Shown: positions 24,524 to 36,545 of the stretch, piece by piece
How positions within the stretch are numbered: the stretch's first letter is position 1
Layout of the letters: the number at the start of each line of letters is the position of its first letter
Assembly (NCBI GenBank): GCA_022453515.1
Contig: JAJNNY010000006.1
Span: 1-64,000, forward strand
From: Astrocystis sublimbata
Lineage: Eukaryota > Ascomycota > Sordariomycetes > Xylariales > Xylariaceae
Direction: 5' to 3'
Length of the DNA stretch: 64,000 bases
Program-made: the position numbers and the translations under genes
The notes under the pieces: generated by a model
The model's database searches: none
What the model saw: only the letters and a program-made list of their open reading frames with translations
Told to the model about the DNA's origin: nothing

Positions 24524-24810
24524 GCAGGAGTCAGGACTTAGACGGCAGAGTCGCGACTCGCCCGTCATACCTCCCTCCTGCGCAACGCAATACCTACCAC
24601 CCCAGCGACCCAGGTAGCTCGGAGAGTAAAGCACACTGCTGGATCGCTGTATCCCAATATTTCTTTTCTTCCAACGTCCTCCTACTAATACCTAATACCT
24701 TAGGTACTACTCTTATATTTGGTTTTGGTTGTACACCACCAAACCTTGTTCTTCTTTGTTTACTTTTGCCTTCAATTTCCCATCTGCTTAGTACACGTTC
24801 ACACTTCCCT

Positions 24811-24834
24811 CCCACCACCACCACCACCACCACC
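24811..24834. repeat. (CCA)n microsatellite
   Basis: About eight CCA triplets in the leader region of the NTF2-like gene, 290 bases before its ATG. Confidence 0.9.
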
Positions 24835-25120
24835 ATCGGCCTTTGTAATAGCAACGTCGGAGTGACCCTGCAACTGTAAACAACACCTCCTGCCGGCAAC
24901 CTCTCGTCCACACTCGGCACACTTGAAAGAAACAGCACAATTGTCTGACCTGGACATACGATATCTTGCGCCTGTCAATACAGTCGCACCACCATACCAC
25001 CCTAATATCACTGACCAGTGTTCGACGCTGTGTTTCGTTTGCTCGTCTTGGAGCCTCTTGTCTAAGTCATCTCTTGGTGTCACATTGGCCGCGCGACCGA
25101 CTGCTGTCTAAGCCTCCATC

Positions 25121-26956
25121 ATGGCTTTGGCAGCCGCATATCAGCAGTTCCTAGCTGCTCCCAGTCCTTCCCACCTAGCTGAGAATGCCACCTTGAACTA
25201 CATCACCACCACCACCTCTCTGAGAGGCGCTTCTGAGATCTTGAAACACCTCGACACCGTGCGCAAGCAGATCAGCAAGAAGAAAGAAGACGTCCTCTCC
25301 CTCGTCCACGGCGAGAATGCGATCGCTATCGAGTTCGAGACAGGCCTCGAGTTTCTCTCCTCAGGCGCCGCTTACCTGCCGACCATGGACGATAACTTTC
25401 TAGCTGATCGTGCTGTCTTTATCCCCATCGTAAGTCCCACCCACACCAATCTTGCGCCAGCTTTACTCCTAGGCTGCCTGGGTTTGCTGACTGTACGCCA
25501 CCAGATGCACGTGGTCGCCTTTGACGGCGATGGCAAGATCCTGAACATTCGCCAGAGCTGGGATCAGGGGGCCCTGCTTAAGCAACTCGACGTAATCGGC
25601 AGGACAGGTCGCAATTGGCCTATTCGCGACAGCAAGGACCAGATAAAGATGATTCAGAGCTGCGTCAAATTTACAGCCGACACGGGCCCCTCTCCTTCCC
25701 AACCGTCTTCTGCGATCCCGAACCATTCCAGAGGCAAGTCTACCAGCGCTACACGGGATCCCCATGCTTCTCTGTCGCTATTTGAGTCGCGTGAGGAGCG
25801 GGAAAGGGCCTTGGCAAATGTCATCTCTCCCAGAGGCGGGGTCCGACCGCGCCAACGTGACTTCTCCGAGATCCTAGGCGATGAGCCCGACGACGCTCCT
25901 GCTTCGCCCAGTGCTGGACGCCAGCGGGCAGAGTCTCCCAGTAAGGCTGTTGCGCCCCGAGGAGGACCTCGGCCGCGACAGCGCGACTTCGTTGAGATCT
26001 TGGGAGATGAGCCACTCGACGGCCCAGAGACCCCCGAGACGGTTCGTGTGCAGTCGATCGCGCCCAAAATTGGCGCTGGCAAGAACTTCCAGCCCAGTCG
26101 CTTGTTCGAAACAGACGAAGGCACGCATCACGACGATTCACTCGATGATGTTAAATCTCCAGACCGTTTTTACCGGCCCCATCCCGCGAAATTCAATCAT
26201 TTTGAGTTTGCGGATGGGTCCGATCCACAGGACCAGGTCACCCCGCTGCCGAACCCGACTCCGCGAAAAACCAAGCACAACAGCCAGTGGTCCTTCGATG
26301 ACTTCACTACCCCTGCCAAGGTCAAACCTAGCAAAGGTCTTCGCCACCAACAACCCAGCCGTGATTCGGAGCAGAGTGATACTTCGGAGGTGCCGCAGAG
26401 AAAACCCCGTCGTGATGCCGAGCCGCACTTTGAATTCGTGGATGACGGTGATGCACCGGCCGGAGGCCGTCCTGCCGTTCGTCCTCGTGGCTCCAATCAC
26501 AACAAAGGATTAGGCCTATACCAGAACAACCTCTACGACGAGGGTCCCAACGCGACTCCGTCCGAGCAACAAACACAACCACTAGGGACGATTACCAATG
26601 TGAAAGACCGTGGCCGAGATTTCGATTCACACTGGACCATGAATGATAACCCATCACCTGACAAAGCCGAGTTCAAACACGACGTAAGCCATGATCGCCA
26701 AAAAGCTGTCAAGATGATGGACTCCAACTGGGATGCTTATGATGAATCTCCCACGCAAAAGGAGAATAAGCCAGCAGCTGCTAAGAACGGCTCAAACGGA
26801 AGAGGCATTGCAATCGGGGGAGATGGAATGGGTGGTGGCAAAGGCTCTTCCCGAAATTGGTTGTTCAGCGACGAGGATGATACAGCGACCGCTAAGCCTG
26901 TCCCTGGTAGGAAACCTCCTGCTTCCAAGACCGGTGGGTTCAACTGGGACTTCTAA
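25121..26956 (+). CDS. NTF2-like-fold protein with long disordered tail, function unknown
   Basis: ATG 25121 opens a frame with one probable intron (25430-25504, GTAAGT…CCACCAG), giving 586 residues. The N-terminal 140 or so residues look like an NTF2-like/SnoaL-type cone fold, with the typical IMHVVAFDGDGKILNIRQSW strand pair reached only after splicing. The rest is low in hydrophobic residues and rich in Asp, Pro, Arg and Gly. It contains a duplicated element built on RPRQRDF(S/V)EILGDEP, and short recurring aromatic-acidic motifs: FNHFEFADG, HFEFVDDGD, SHWTMND, DSNWDAYDE, NWLFSDEDD and the terminal GGFNWDF. Such motifs look like binding pegs for a partner protein. The intron is 75 nt long and has no in-frame stop, so a 611-residue read-through form is possible. 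The role is not known to me; the fold assignment is by pattern. Confidence 0.82.
   Translation: MALAAAYQQFLAAPSPSHLAENATLNYITTTTSLRGASEILKHLDTVRKQISKKKEDVLSLVHGENAIAIEFETGLEFLSSGAAYLPTMDDNFLADRAVFIPIVSPTHTNLAPALLLGCLGLLTVRHQMHVVAFDGDGKILNIRQSWDQGALLKQLDVIGRTGRNWPIRDSKDQIKMIQSCVKFTADTGPSPSQPSSAIPNHSRGKSTSATRDPHASLSLFESREERERALANVISPRGGVRPRQRDFSEILGDEPDDAPASPSAGRQRAESPSKAVAPRGGPRPRQRDFVEILGDEPLDGPETPETVRVQSIAPKIGAGKNFQPSRLFETDEGTHHDDSLDDVKSPDRFYRPHPAKFNHFEFADGSDPQDQVTPLPNPTPRKTKHNSQWSFDDFTTPAKVKPSKGLRHQQPSRDSEQSDTSEVPQRKPRRDAEPHFEFVDDGDAPAGGRPAVRPRGSNHNKGLGLYQNNLYDEGPNATPSEQQTQPLGTITNVKDRGRDFDSHWTMNDNPSPDKAEFKHDVSHDRQKAVKMMDSNWDAYDESPTQKENKPAAAKNGSNGRGIAIGGDGMGGGKGSSRNWLFSDEDDTATAKPVPGRKPPASKTGGFNWDF
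25829..26017 (+). repeat. Internal duplication in the NTF2-like protein gene
   Basis: Two copies of a roughly 20-codon element, near 25829-25891 and 25955-26017, encode PRGGxRPRQRDFxEILGDEP followed by an acidic-proline stretch. The copies differ at synonymous and a few amino-acid positions, so the duplication is old and the peptide is conserved. Confidence 0.85.
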
Positions 26957-27893
26957 GCCACCTGCGATGGACCATGGGCTGAGGATGCCGGCCCTGTGAG
27001 CATCAAAGATGATACCATGCAGCTTCTTTACTTGTAATGACTAGTAACGCCAACTATGCCGAATCACGAGTCATGAACAAACACAGGCCCTCCCGCATTT
27101 CTAGTTGTCTCTGCTGTTTGTCCGGGGGCGAAACATTGTTGGTGTTGGCCTGATTTCCATGTAACCAGACTCGTCTCTATTGTATCGGAGTTGGTCATGT
27201 CGTTCGACAGGTTTATGTACAAAAGAAATCCGAATGGAGTACGCACCTTACGATATCCAATTGTACATCCAGGCTTCTGTTTCTAGGTAGGAATACACAC
27301 CGGTATGGAGACATCGTGTCCGCCGTCTCTGTCCCCACTGGGTTGTCAGACAGAATGTGCATGAGTTGGCTTCAATGTATAGTACCAAATCCTGATCCCA
27401 TACATAGCATAAGAAGCAAATAATTTCATATATAACAGCACCCAGGTGCTATAGTAGTGATTAACCAACTATGCTCCATCCTGTTTCCTGTTCTGGCGTC
27501 ATCTAAACGAAGCCCATTCTTCGCCATAGCCTACATGATCCATCGAGGCCATCGTGTTGAGGTTAGGCACTTGGAATGCCATGTGATCTATCTCTATTCA
27601 TATATTCGCTTCGCTCGTACCCCATGCACACTTTCCAGAGTCTCTTGATCCCTACTCTACTTCATACATCTCATTCCCCAATCCGAGTATGACAAAACGC
27701 AATTCCAGACGCTTCCAACGCCTTTTCGAAGTATCCCCTCACCCCCGCCTCATGTTCCGCACCCCTTGGTATCGTAAAAAAATACCGTTAAAAAGTGTAG
27801 CAGGCATAAGTCATCAATGACGTCGAAATTGCAACGTTTTATTTAAAATCAATGCTCCTCTCCCAATCAATCCAATAGAAGTTGAGAATTTCC
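26957..27893. other. Convergent intergenic DNA
   Basis: Nothing coding is recognisable between the 3' ends of the NTF2-like gene and the permease gene. The sequence is AT-leaning, with an A-rich block near 27775-27795. Confidence 0.5.
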
Positions 27894-29893
27894 TCAGCAC
27901 AAGTATTTATACATCCTCTTCCACGCGGGCCAGGTCTGTCTCTCCTCTCTCTCCTGGGACATTAAGATAGGCAGATTGAAGTCCCGGCGGCCCGTGTCCA
28001 CATCCATATCCGCAATGCGAACAAAGGATGTCCTGTGCCAGAGGTAGTGGCTGAGGAAGAAGATGATGACGACGGGCGCGGCGAGGTAGACGAGGAAGAA
28101 GCTCTTGGCGAGGTCCGCCGAGGACTTGCGGTCGTAGCCGACCGGCCAGGCGCCGATCCAGAACTGGGCGACGAGGATGAGGATATTGATGGTGAACCCG
28201 AGCCAGGAGCCCCAGACGCCGACCTGGGAGTGGAAAGCGAGCTCGGACACCTTGTGACCCTTGAAGGCCCAGGCGCGCCGGAAGCGGATGTGCGCCAGGC
28301 ATATGGACGCCCACGTGAAGATGGAGGAGAGGCCCGAGATGGCGACGAGCCAGTCGAGCACCTCGCCCTCCTGCTCCAGGTCGGCGAGGTAGGCCAGCAG
28401 CCCGACCGAGGACGAGACCATGATGGTGACCAGCGGTCGGCCCTTGCGATCGACGTAGGAGAAGATCCGCGGCGCCTGGCCCTGGTCAGCCAGCGCGGCC
28501 AGCGTCCGGGACGAGCCGAAGACGGACGAGTTGCCTACCGAAAGCACGGCGATGAGGATGACAACGTTCATGACGGAGGGCAGAACGTCGATGCCGGCGT
28601 TCTCGATGGCGATGACGAAGGGTGACGCCATGGTCGGGATATCGTCGCTCAGTAGAAGCCGCTTCTCGTTGTACGGCACGAGGAGGCCGATCAGGGTCAG
28701 CGCGACGACGTAGAACAGTGTGATGCGCCAGAAGACCTGCTTGATCGCCGTGGGGAGCGACTTGCGCGGGTTGGCGGTCTCGGCAGCGGCGAGACCGACG
28801 AGCTCGGTGCCCGCGAATGCGAAAGCAGCCGTGACGAAAACGCTGCAGAGACCTTTGAAGCCGTTGTGAAAGGCACCAGGGTCTCGCCAGTAGCGGCCTC
28901 CGATATAACCCTCGCCTGGGGCGCCACCAATGTTGAGCACAATCCCCAGTAATCTGCATGAGGGGAATGTAGGGATTAGCGACGGGGTTATAGGCATTAA
29001 AGGTGGGACAAAACGTCAGGTCCACTCACATGAAGCCGATAACAGCGACGACCTTGACAAGCGCGAAAACGAATTCGGCTTCACCGTAGCCTTTGACACC
29101 ACATAAGTTGATACAGACGATAGCCAGGAGGAAGACGGTGACAAAAACGGCCTTGTTCAGGCTATGATTCCAGTAGGTGACAACGATGGAAGCCGAGATG
29201 ATCTCGAGAGGAAGCGCAATAAGCCATTGCAGGGCGTAACTAGATGATGGCAGCACATTAGAAAAGGGATTCGCGACAGGTGAGCCGGGGACGGGGAAGA
29301 TGGACAGCGTACTTCCAGCCCATAGCAAAGCCCCAAGACGGGTGCAGGAACCGGGTCGAGTAGGCGGAGAAGGAGCCGGCGACGGGGAAGGAGACGGCGA
29401 GCTCGCCCAGGGCCTGGACGGTGCAGTACAGCATGGTGCCGATGAGGAAGTAGGCCAGGAGGACGGAGGCCGGGCCGCCGCTCTCGAGGGCACGGCCCGA
29501 GGCGACGAACAGCCCGGTGCCTATGGAGCCACCTATGGCAATCATCTGCAGATGCCTGCCCTTGAGCTTCCGCGCCAGATGCGACTGGGCCGTCTGCAGC
29601 GTGGCCAGCCGCAGGTCGTAGTAGTGGGGGTACGGCCCGTCCCTGGCGAGCATGGGCCGGTACAGCTGCGCGGCCTCGGCGGCGTGGATCTCGTTCAGAG
29701 GGTCCTTGGGCGTGATGCGCTGCGCCGGGTCGCGTCGGAAGCCGTCGATGAACTGGCTCAGGGCCCTGGGCGGCGCCATCTCGTCGTACAGGGGCTCCCT
29801 CATGGTGTAGTTGCTGCTGGCGGGCGCCAGCGAGCCCTCTTTGATGGGGAACATGCTCATCTCGATGTCGCGGCTGCTGTAAGAGGACGGCAT
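27894..29893 (-). CDS. Amino-acid permease (YAT/AAP family, GAP1-like)
   Basis: A plasma-membrane proton-coupled amino-acid transporter. Exons 29893-29313, 29239-29030 and 28953-27894 (introns 73 and 76 nt) give 616 residues. The cytosolic N-terminus (about 130 residues) ends LKGRHLQMIAIGGSIGTGLF, the family signature of helix 1. Helix-3 motif SFPVAGSFSAYSTRF, GWNYALQWLIALPLEI (created at the first splice), FAFAGTELVGLAAAE, GNSSVFGSSRTLAALADQGQAP and the typical tail WPAWKRMYKYL are all present. Twelve hydrophobic segments are expected and no break is seen. The substrate cannot be told from sequence. The gene is GC-rich at third positions, which produces a long antisense open frame that is not a gene. 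Confidence 0.92.
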
Positions 29894-30968
29894 GCTGGGC
29901 GATTCGTGCGATCCAAGCGAGTGGAGGCGCGGCGACCGCCGCCGGGGCGGGAACGGAACACGGTGTTGCGCAGACGAGAGGCGGGAGAATCGCGAGAGGG
30001 CTAGGGCCGAGGAACGGCGGGCAGTGACAGTGGTGGTGGTGGTGGATGGTGCATGCAAGTAGCGCCCGTCGCTAGCAATGGTGGTGAGAGTCGAGAGTGG
30101 TGAGTGATAAGAGAAAGATGCTGTCGATGCTGTCGATGCTGTCGATGCTGCTAGTAGTAAGCTTAACGGTGCGCCGCCGCGGCCGATGACTACTGTGGAA
30201 ACAATGGCGCACACCGGCCCTGTCTAGATCTTTGGTACATGGGCCATCTCCAGATTTCAAGTCCAGATGCGGCGTCATGCAGATTTCTGGAGATCTGGTG
30301 GGTTTTTAGTCGTGTTAGTCGGGTGGATGCCCAGGTGCGCTGTGGTACTAATTCCACCTGTGAAGATAACGGGAACATGTCCATACAGGCTAGATGCCTA
30401 CCTAGGTACCTTCCTAGCCTAGGTAGGGTAGGTAGTGTCATTCATCGAGCTACCTTAATATAAAGCATCTTCGAATCGAAACAACTCATCAGCAGCTTTC
30501 AGAACCGGTCAATTCTAGGTACTTCCTAGGTACATATGTTGGTGCACCTTACCCGCGCTATACCTAGGACTTACAGGTAAGGTTATATCCCCCGGTACCT
30601 ACAGTAGGTAGATCATAATGCGACCTGTCATATATGCACATGCGCCCCGATGCTTTTTATCTGCTTTTCCACCTCGACCATCTATGATGTTTCAAAATCT
30701 ACCTACCTATGTGTTCCCAGTCTCTCCACAAGTGTCTCCCAAAACGCAAGCGGCAATGGACTATAGACGACACTATAGTCAACACTACATGTAGGTAGAT
30801 AGGTACGGCCATAGGAATCTGCCATCGGCTATCGCCCTGTTTCAGGTCGTAGATGACACGCTGCTGATGAGCTACCGTCTGTCATTCGTCGAGGCAGCAC
30901 AAAGCCGGTTTACAGAACCAAGCCTCGCTCTACCTCCATGCTTTCTACTCTCAATTATGGCCGCATCT
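29894..30968. other. Intergenic DNA upstream of the permease
   Basis: No gene. It carries a four-copy GATGCTGTC minisatellite (about 30118-30153) and a dense block of CCTAGGTACCTTCC / CTAGGTAGGGTAGGTAG palindromic sequence (about 30388-30436, 30518-30610). The 3' end of the mannosidase gene lies at its right edge. Confidence 0.5.
30118..30153. repeat. GATGCTGTC minisatellite, four units
   Basis: Three exact and one near-exact 9-mers in the 5' flank of the permease gene. Confidence 0.9.
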
Positions 30969-32990
<2,022 letters not shown>

Positions 32991-34221
32991 GTCGGAGTAG
33001 CTGACAGTGGAACTGCCCCTTCGAATGACACGTACAATCGCCTCGATGTCTCACAAGACGATCGTACGGGGAGTCGTCGCGAGGCTTCGGCGTGCGTCGA
33101 AGGGACCGTGGGCGCGGGCGCGGGCGCGTCGCTGGTCCTCAGGGGTTGGAGTACGCGGCAGTCGAGGACGAAGCAGGACGAGATGGCGTATTGGTTGGTT
33201 TACAGGGCGGTTCACTAGATTTCATGAGTCGTGATGCCCAAGACTGTTACTTTGGGGCACCGTAGTTACCTTGCCTTAAGTATTTACTTCAAGGGAGAAG
33301 AATACTTCGAGACACCTATCCCAGTACTTGGGAATATTGCGCCGGCCCAAATTGTACCTGGCGATCTTGGGGGGGGGGGGGGGGGGGGGGGGCAGGATTC
33401 CAATTAGGGACTCCTCTATCGCGAATGAGGCTTACAGCGAAGAACAAGGGTTGGCGAAGATCACCTCATGGTATTTTTCATCCCAACTTTATCATCGTTT
33501 CTAGTGTGCTGTGAATCGAACAGTCCGTCTCTAAGAGAGCTGTCAAGCATCAACTATACAAACGGGAGTAGAAGTACATGTAGGTAGGTACCTTAGCCAC
33601 GTTACTCGGAACTGGCCTCAGCTGGGGGCATTCAAATTACTTAAGCTAACCTTAGGAACATTAGGTGGATGTACATAGCAGGTACCTACCGTTCAGGGAG
33701 CACACCTGGTACTACCTCTTTTCAGTATGTGTTTACATGTACCTACCTACCTAAGGTAGGTACGGTAATTACTGCCCAGAAAACGGTCTTTACACAGTGT
33801 ACATACATTTGCTTCCAGAAAAGACCCCTCTTAGGTAAGCTTGCATTATGCCCCTCGTTGAAGTTCGATATCAACTGGAACCTTGCCTAGTAACGATCCG
33901 AAACGTAAGGTAAGGTTGTTATAAATTCATAATGATCGATAGGTAGCAGATGGGACCACTTAGAGTGAACTTACCTGGTGCATTTTTGCATACAGCTCTT
34001 GCCTTGTGGCTCCTAGTTATCCCGCAAAGCGCCAGAATCTCACACTTAAGGCTTTAAGGTCATTGCGAAGGTGATATTGCATCCGTACACTCGGTACTTA
34101 CTTACCTACCTACGTGAACCGGTAGATTTGCATCCACGCATCAACCCCACGAGGTCACCATTGCCAACTTCTTCTCACAAAGTTCCGAAGCATCCCAGCA
34201 ATCCGCGCTACTTCCGCAAGC
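32991..34221. other. Divergent intergenic region between the mannosidase and ATG10
   Basis: No gene. It contains a 24-base poly-G run and several GTACCTACC / AGGTAGGTACC blocks at about 33577-33595 and 33675-33770. Both flanking genes start from this region. Confidence 0.5.
33369..33392. repeat. Poly-G run of 24
   Basis: Twenty-four consecutive G between ATCTT and CAGG. Assembly may not have the true length. Confidence 0.9.
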
Positions 34222-35158
34222 ATGGAGGGCCTTCACAACCGTGCAACCTACCGATCGTACCCATTTCTTGATAATGAGGAATTCGCCGAGGTCTGCCATT
34301 ATCTTGAATCAAAGTACATCCAAGCCACCCTGGGACCCATCCGCAAAGAATGGCGTCTCGACCTGCATACGGCCCTGAATACATCGGCGACCTCACATGC
34401 TGACCTAGTCACCTTTGTGCAAATCACCAAGTCGTTAGGCTCCAACCAGGTTGATGACGAGCTCGCATCTCACTTCGGCAATGTAGCTTTGAGCGAGCCT
34501 TCGGCGTCACTTCGACGGTCCAAGCGACAGGCCCAGCGACAACCTGCAGCGGAGGACAGTGCCATGGTCGATGTGGAGGAAGCAGACAAGGTTTGTGGCA
34601 TCAAGTGTCTATTCAATCGCTGTCTGCACTTCTGTGCTGAACATGATTGATCTAACGTTTATTTCTGCTAGGAGGTCCTCCGATATCCGGCAAGAGCGCG
34701 GCTTCGCTCGAGCTATGCTGTATATGAGATCCACCTTCACCCCACGTATAGAGCGCCTTGCCTTTGGTTTACTTTACGCAATTTGCCCATCGACGAGCCC
34801 GCGCTCGACATCGATACTGTCTTCCGTCGTCTGGTACCTGATGAGTTCAAACAAGCTCTTCGCGGCCAGGGGGCCATAGGAGGTATCTCCATCGAAGTAA
34901 GTTTTTTTTCGCCTGATACAAGTCAACGACATACTCTCGAGAGGGATTCCATTGCCTCTACCTCGCAGAATAATAACAAGTGTACAGCATCACCCTATCA
35001 CGAGCGTGCCGACATTCTTCGTGCACCCGTGCATGCTCGGTGACGCCATGAACGAGTTTAACTGTTCCAAGCCAGACTACCTCACTGTCTGGCTAGGATT
35101 AGTGGGAGGATGCGTGGGACTATGGGTGCCGAAGGAGATGGCAGTGCTCCGAGCGTGA
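34222..35158 (+). CDS. ATG10: Autophagy E2-like enzyme ATG10
   Basis: ATG10 transfers the ubiquitin-like protein Atg12 to Atg5 during autophagosome formation. Exons 34222-34590, 34672-34896 and 34988-35158 give 254 residues. The C-terminal exon holds the family's active-site block: VPTFFVHPCMLGDAM, with the catalytic cysteine of the HPC motif at about residue 213, followed by YLTVWLGLVGGCVGLWVP. Exon 2 carries the E2-core strands (YEIHLHPTYRAPCLWF). The N-terminal 120 residues include an acidic, low-conservation insert. The gene ends 47 bp from the stop of the opposing U2B'' gene. Confidence 0.88.
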
Positions 35159-35205
35159 GCCAATCTCAACAGTCGTTGATGAGTTACTGCACTTTGGCAC
35201 ATCCC

Positions 35206-35948
35206 TCATTCGTCATCGCTGTCCTCTTCCATTGCCACATCCTCGTCACTATCCTCCTCTTCGTCTTCCTCGTCTCGAGTCCGTTTTTGGCCGCGAGAAT
35301 CTGGGCTCGGCGCTTTCGCCGCAGGCACGCTCGTTGCCTGAGGGGGTTTTGGCGGCAGGGCGTGTGGTGCAGAGGCTGCTGAAGCGGTGGACGACGTGGG
35401 TGCAGGGGCATTGAAGATGCTCTGTTGAGTCTCGGTCATCTCAACATTGGCAGCAGCTGAACCAGGGACCCTATAAGTACCATCGAGCTTCGCAACGGTA
35501 TCCGACTTCGACTTCGCATATTGTATTTTCTACGCGCAAAACCGCGGTTAGTAAACGAGCTCTCCACGATTCACAAGGTACATTGAAGGCTCACAAGTTC
35601 TTTGCCTAGGAACTGGAAACCCTCGAGATTCCGGATAGCCTGTGTGGCGGCGTGCATGTCACGGAAGACAATGTGCGCCTGGCCACGCATCTTCATGGTT
35701 TTCAATGTGACAACGTCGAGGACGGGGCCGTAGGTGGAGAAGAGTAGATATAGGGCTGTCTTGAGATCACCCTTGTTAATTTTCGCGGACGGTAGATTTG
35801 TGACGTAGAGGCTGCAGAGGATAATGATTAGCTATCTGGTGGTCAATAGAACAGCAATACAGGCAACATACGTCTGGTTCGGAGCGACTGGTGGTGTCTT
35901 GATTGCGGGCTTGGCTGGTACAGCACGCGAGGCTAATGCGGTGGCCAT
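35206..35948 (-). CDS. MSL1: U2 snRNP B'' protein homologue (single RRM)
   Basis: Binds stem-loop IV of U2 snRNA with U2A' in the spliceosome. Exons 35948-35872, 35811-35595 and 35529-35206 (introns 60 and 65 nt) give 205 residues. The RRM lies at about 27-105 with RNP2 LYVTNL (27-32) and RNP1 RGQAHIVF (68-75). The block LKTMKMRGQAHIVFRD closely follows the U1A/U2B''/SNF family. The C-terminal half is Ala/Pro-rich and ends in a strongly acidic tail (DEEDEEEDSDEDVAMEEDSD). There is no second RRM, as in yeast Msl1 and unlike the animal proteins. U1A (MUD1-like) cannot be fully excluded. Confidence 0.85.
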
Positions 35949-36545
35949 GACGAAAGTAACAAAGCGAGCGCCGGCACGGTGTTAGCAGTCTGCAGACTTC
36001 TTCTGCTTGTGGCGAGTGTAGAGGTTGGCGATGTTATGGGTAGGAAAGGTGCAAGCCAAAAGCAAAAGCATCTGCAATCTGCAATCTAAGTACGTAGTAC
36101 TACCTATCTCCAGCTATGTCTATGAAAAGAGAACTCGCTCTAGGTGATCGGGGGCAGGTCGAGGCAGTTCTGAAGGAGGCCCGGAGGTTGGGTGGGTCCG
36201 GACGCGGCACCCCATGCGTGTGAGTACTGAGCATGAGCATGAGCTAAGCTTAGAAGCCAGCTGCCCCACTACCTAACAAGTACAGGTACATGTAGATACT
36301 TAGATGCATGTACTTGTAGATGTACATGTATCTAACGCAGTGCCTCCCGTCTCCCCCACATTGGACAGCAAGTAACGCTGGCAACGTCACAAGGCGACAG
36401 ACAGAATCTCCAGTCTCATTCTCACACATACACACATCACATACCTCCTCCTACATCCCAATCTCGTGTCATTGAAATCCGCCGTGGTAGTTGAGAGCTA
36501 CTCCTACCGCCGGTCACCTCACCCCCTCCCCAAATTACATCGATA
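35949..36545. other. Divergent promoter region, MSL1 / ARC40
   Basis: About 600 bases between two start codons. No gene. It contains an ACATGTA-rich block (36280-36335: repeated TACATGTA and TAGATG) and a CACACATACACACATCACAT tract just before the ARC40 leader. Confidence 0.5.

Larger units (their letters stand above)
21848..25120. other. Divergent intergenic region of 3.3 kb
   Basis: This region separates the starts of VPS10 (-) and the NTF2-like gene (+). No gene is supported: open frames are short, overlapping and without family similarity. It holds many TACCTAGGTA-type blocks (22.3-22.6 kb, 23.9-24.1 kb, 24.2 and 24.7 kb), a GACTGGATGGAT/GACTGGGT minisatellite and a (CCA)n tract. The last 400 bases are C+T-rich, typical of a fungal promoter. 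Confidence 0.5.

Noticed and set aside
28035..28625. 196-codon + strand open frame, very acidic
   Set aside because: It is exactly antisense to the third exon of the amino-acid permease; GC-rich third positions create it. Composition (Asp/Glu/Gly/Arg) is that of a shadow frame.
29300..30004. 234-codon + strand open frame
   Set aside because: Antisense to the permease N-terminal exon, with the same compositional cause.
33490..33530. GTTCGATTC on the minus strand, like a tRNA T-arm
   Set aside because: The flanking bases do not pair as a five-base stem, and no acceptor, D or anticodon stems can be folded around it.
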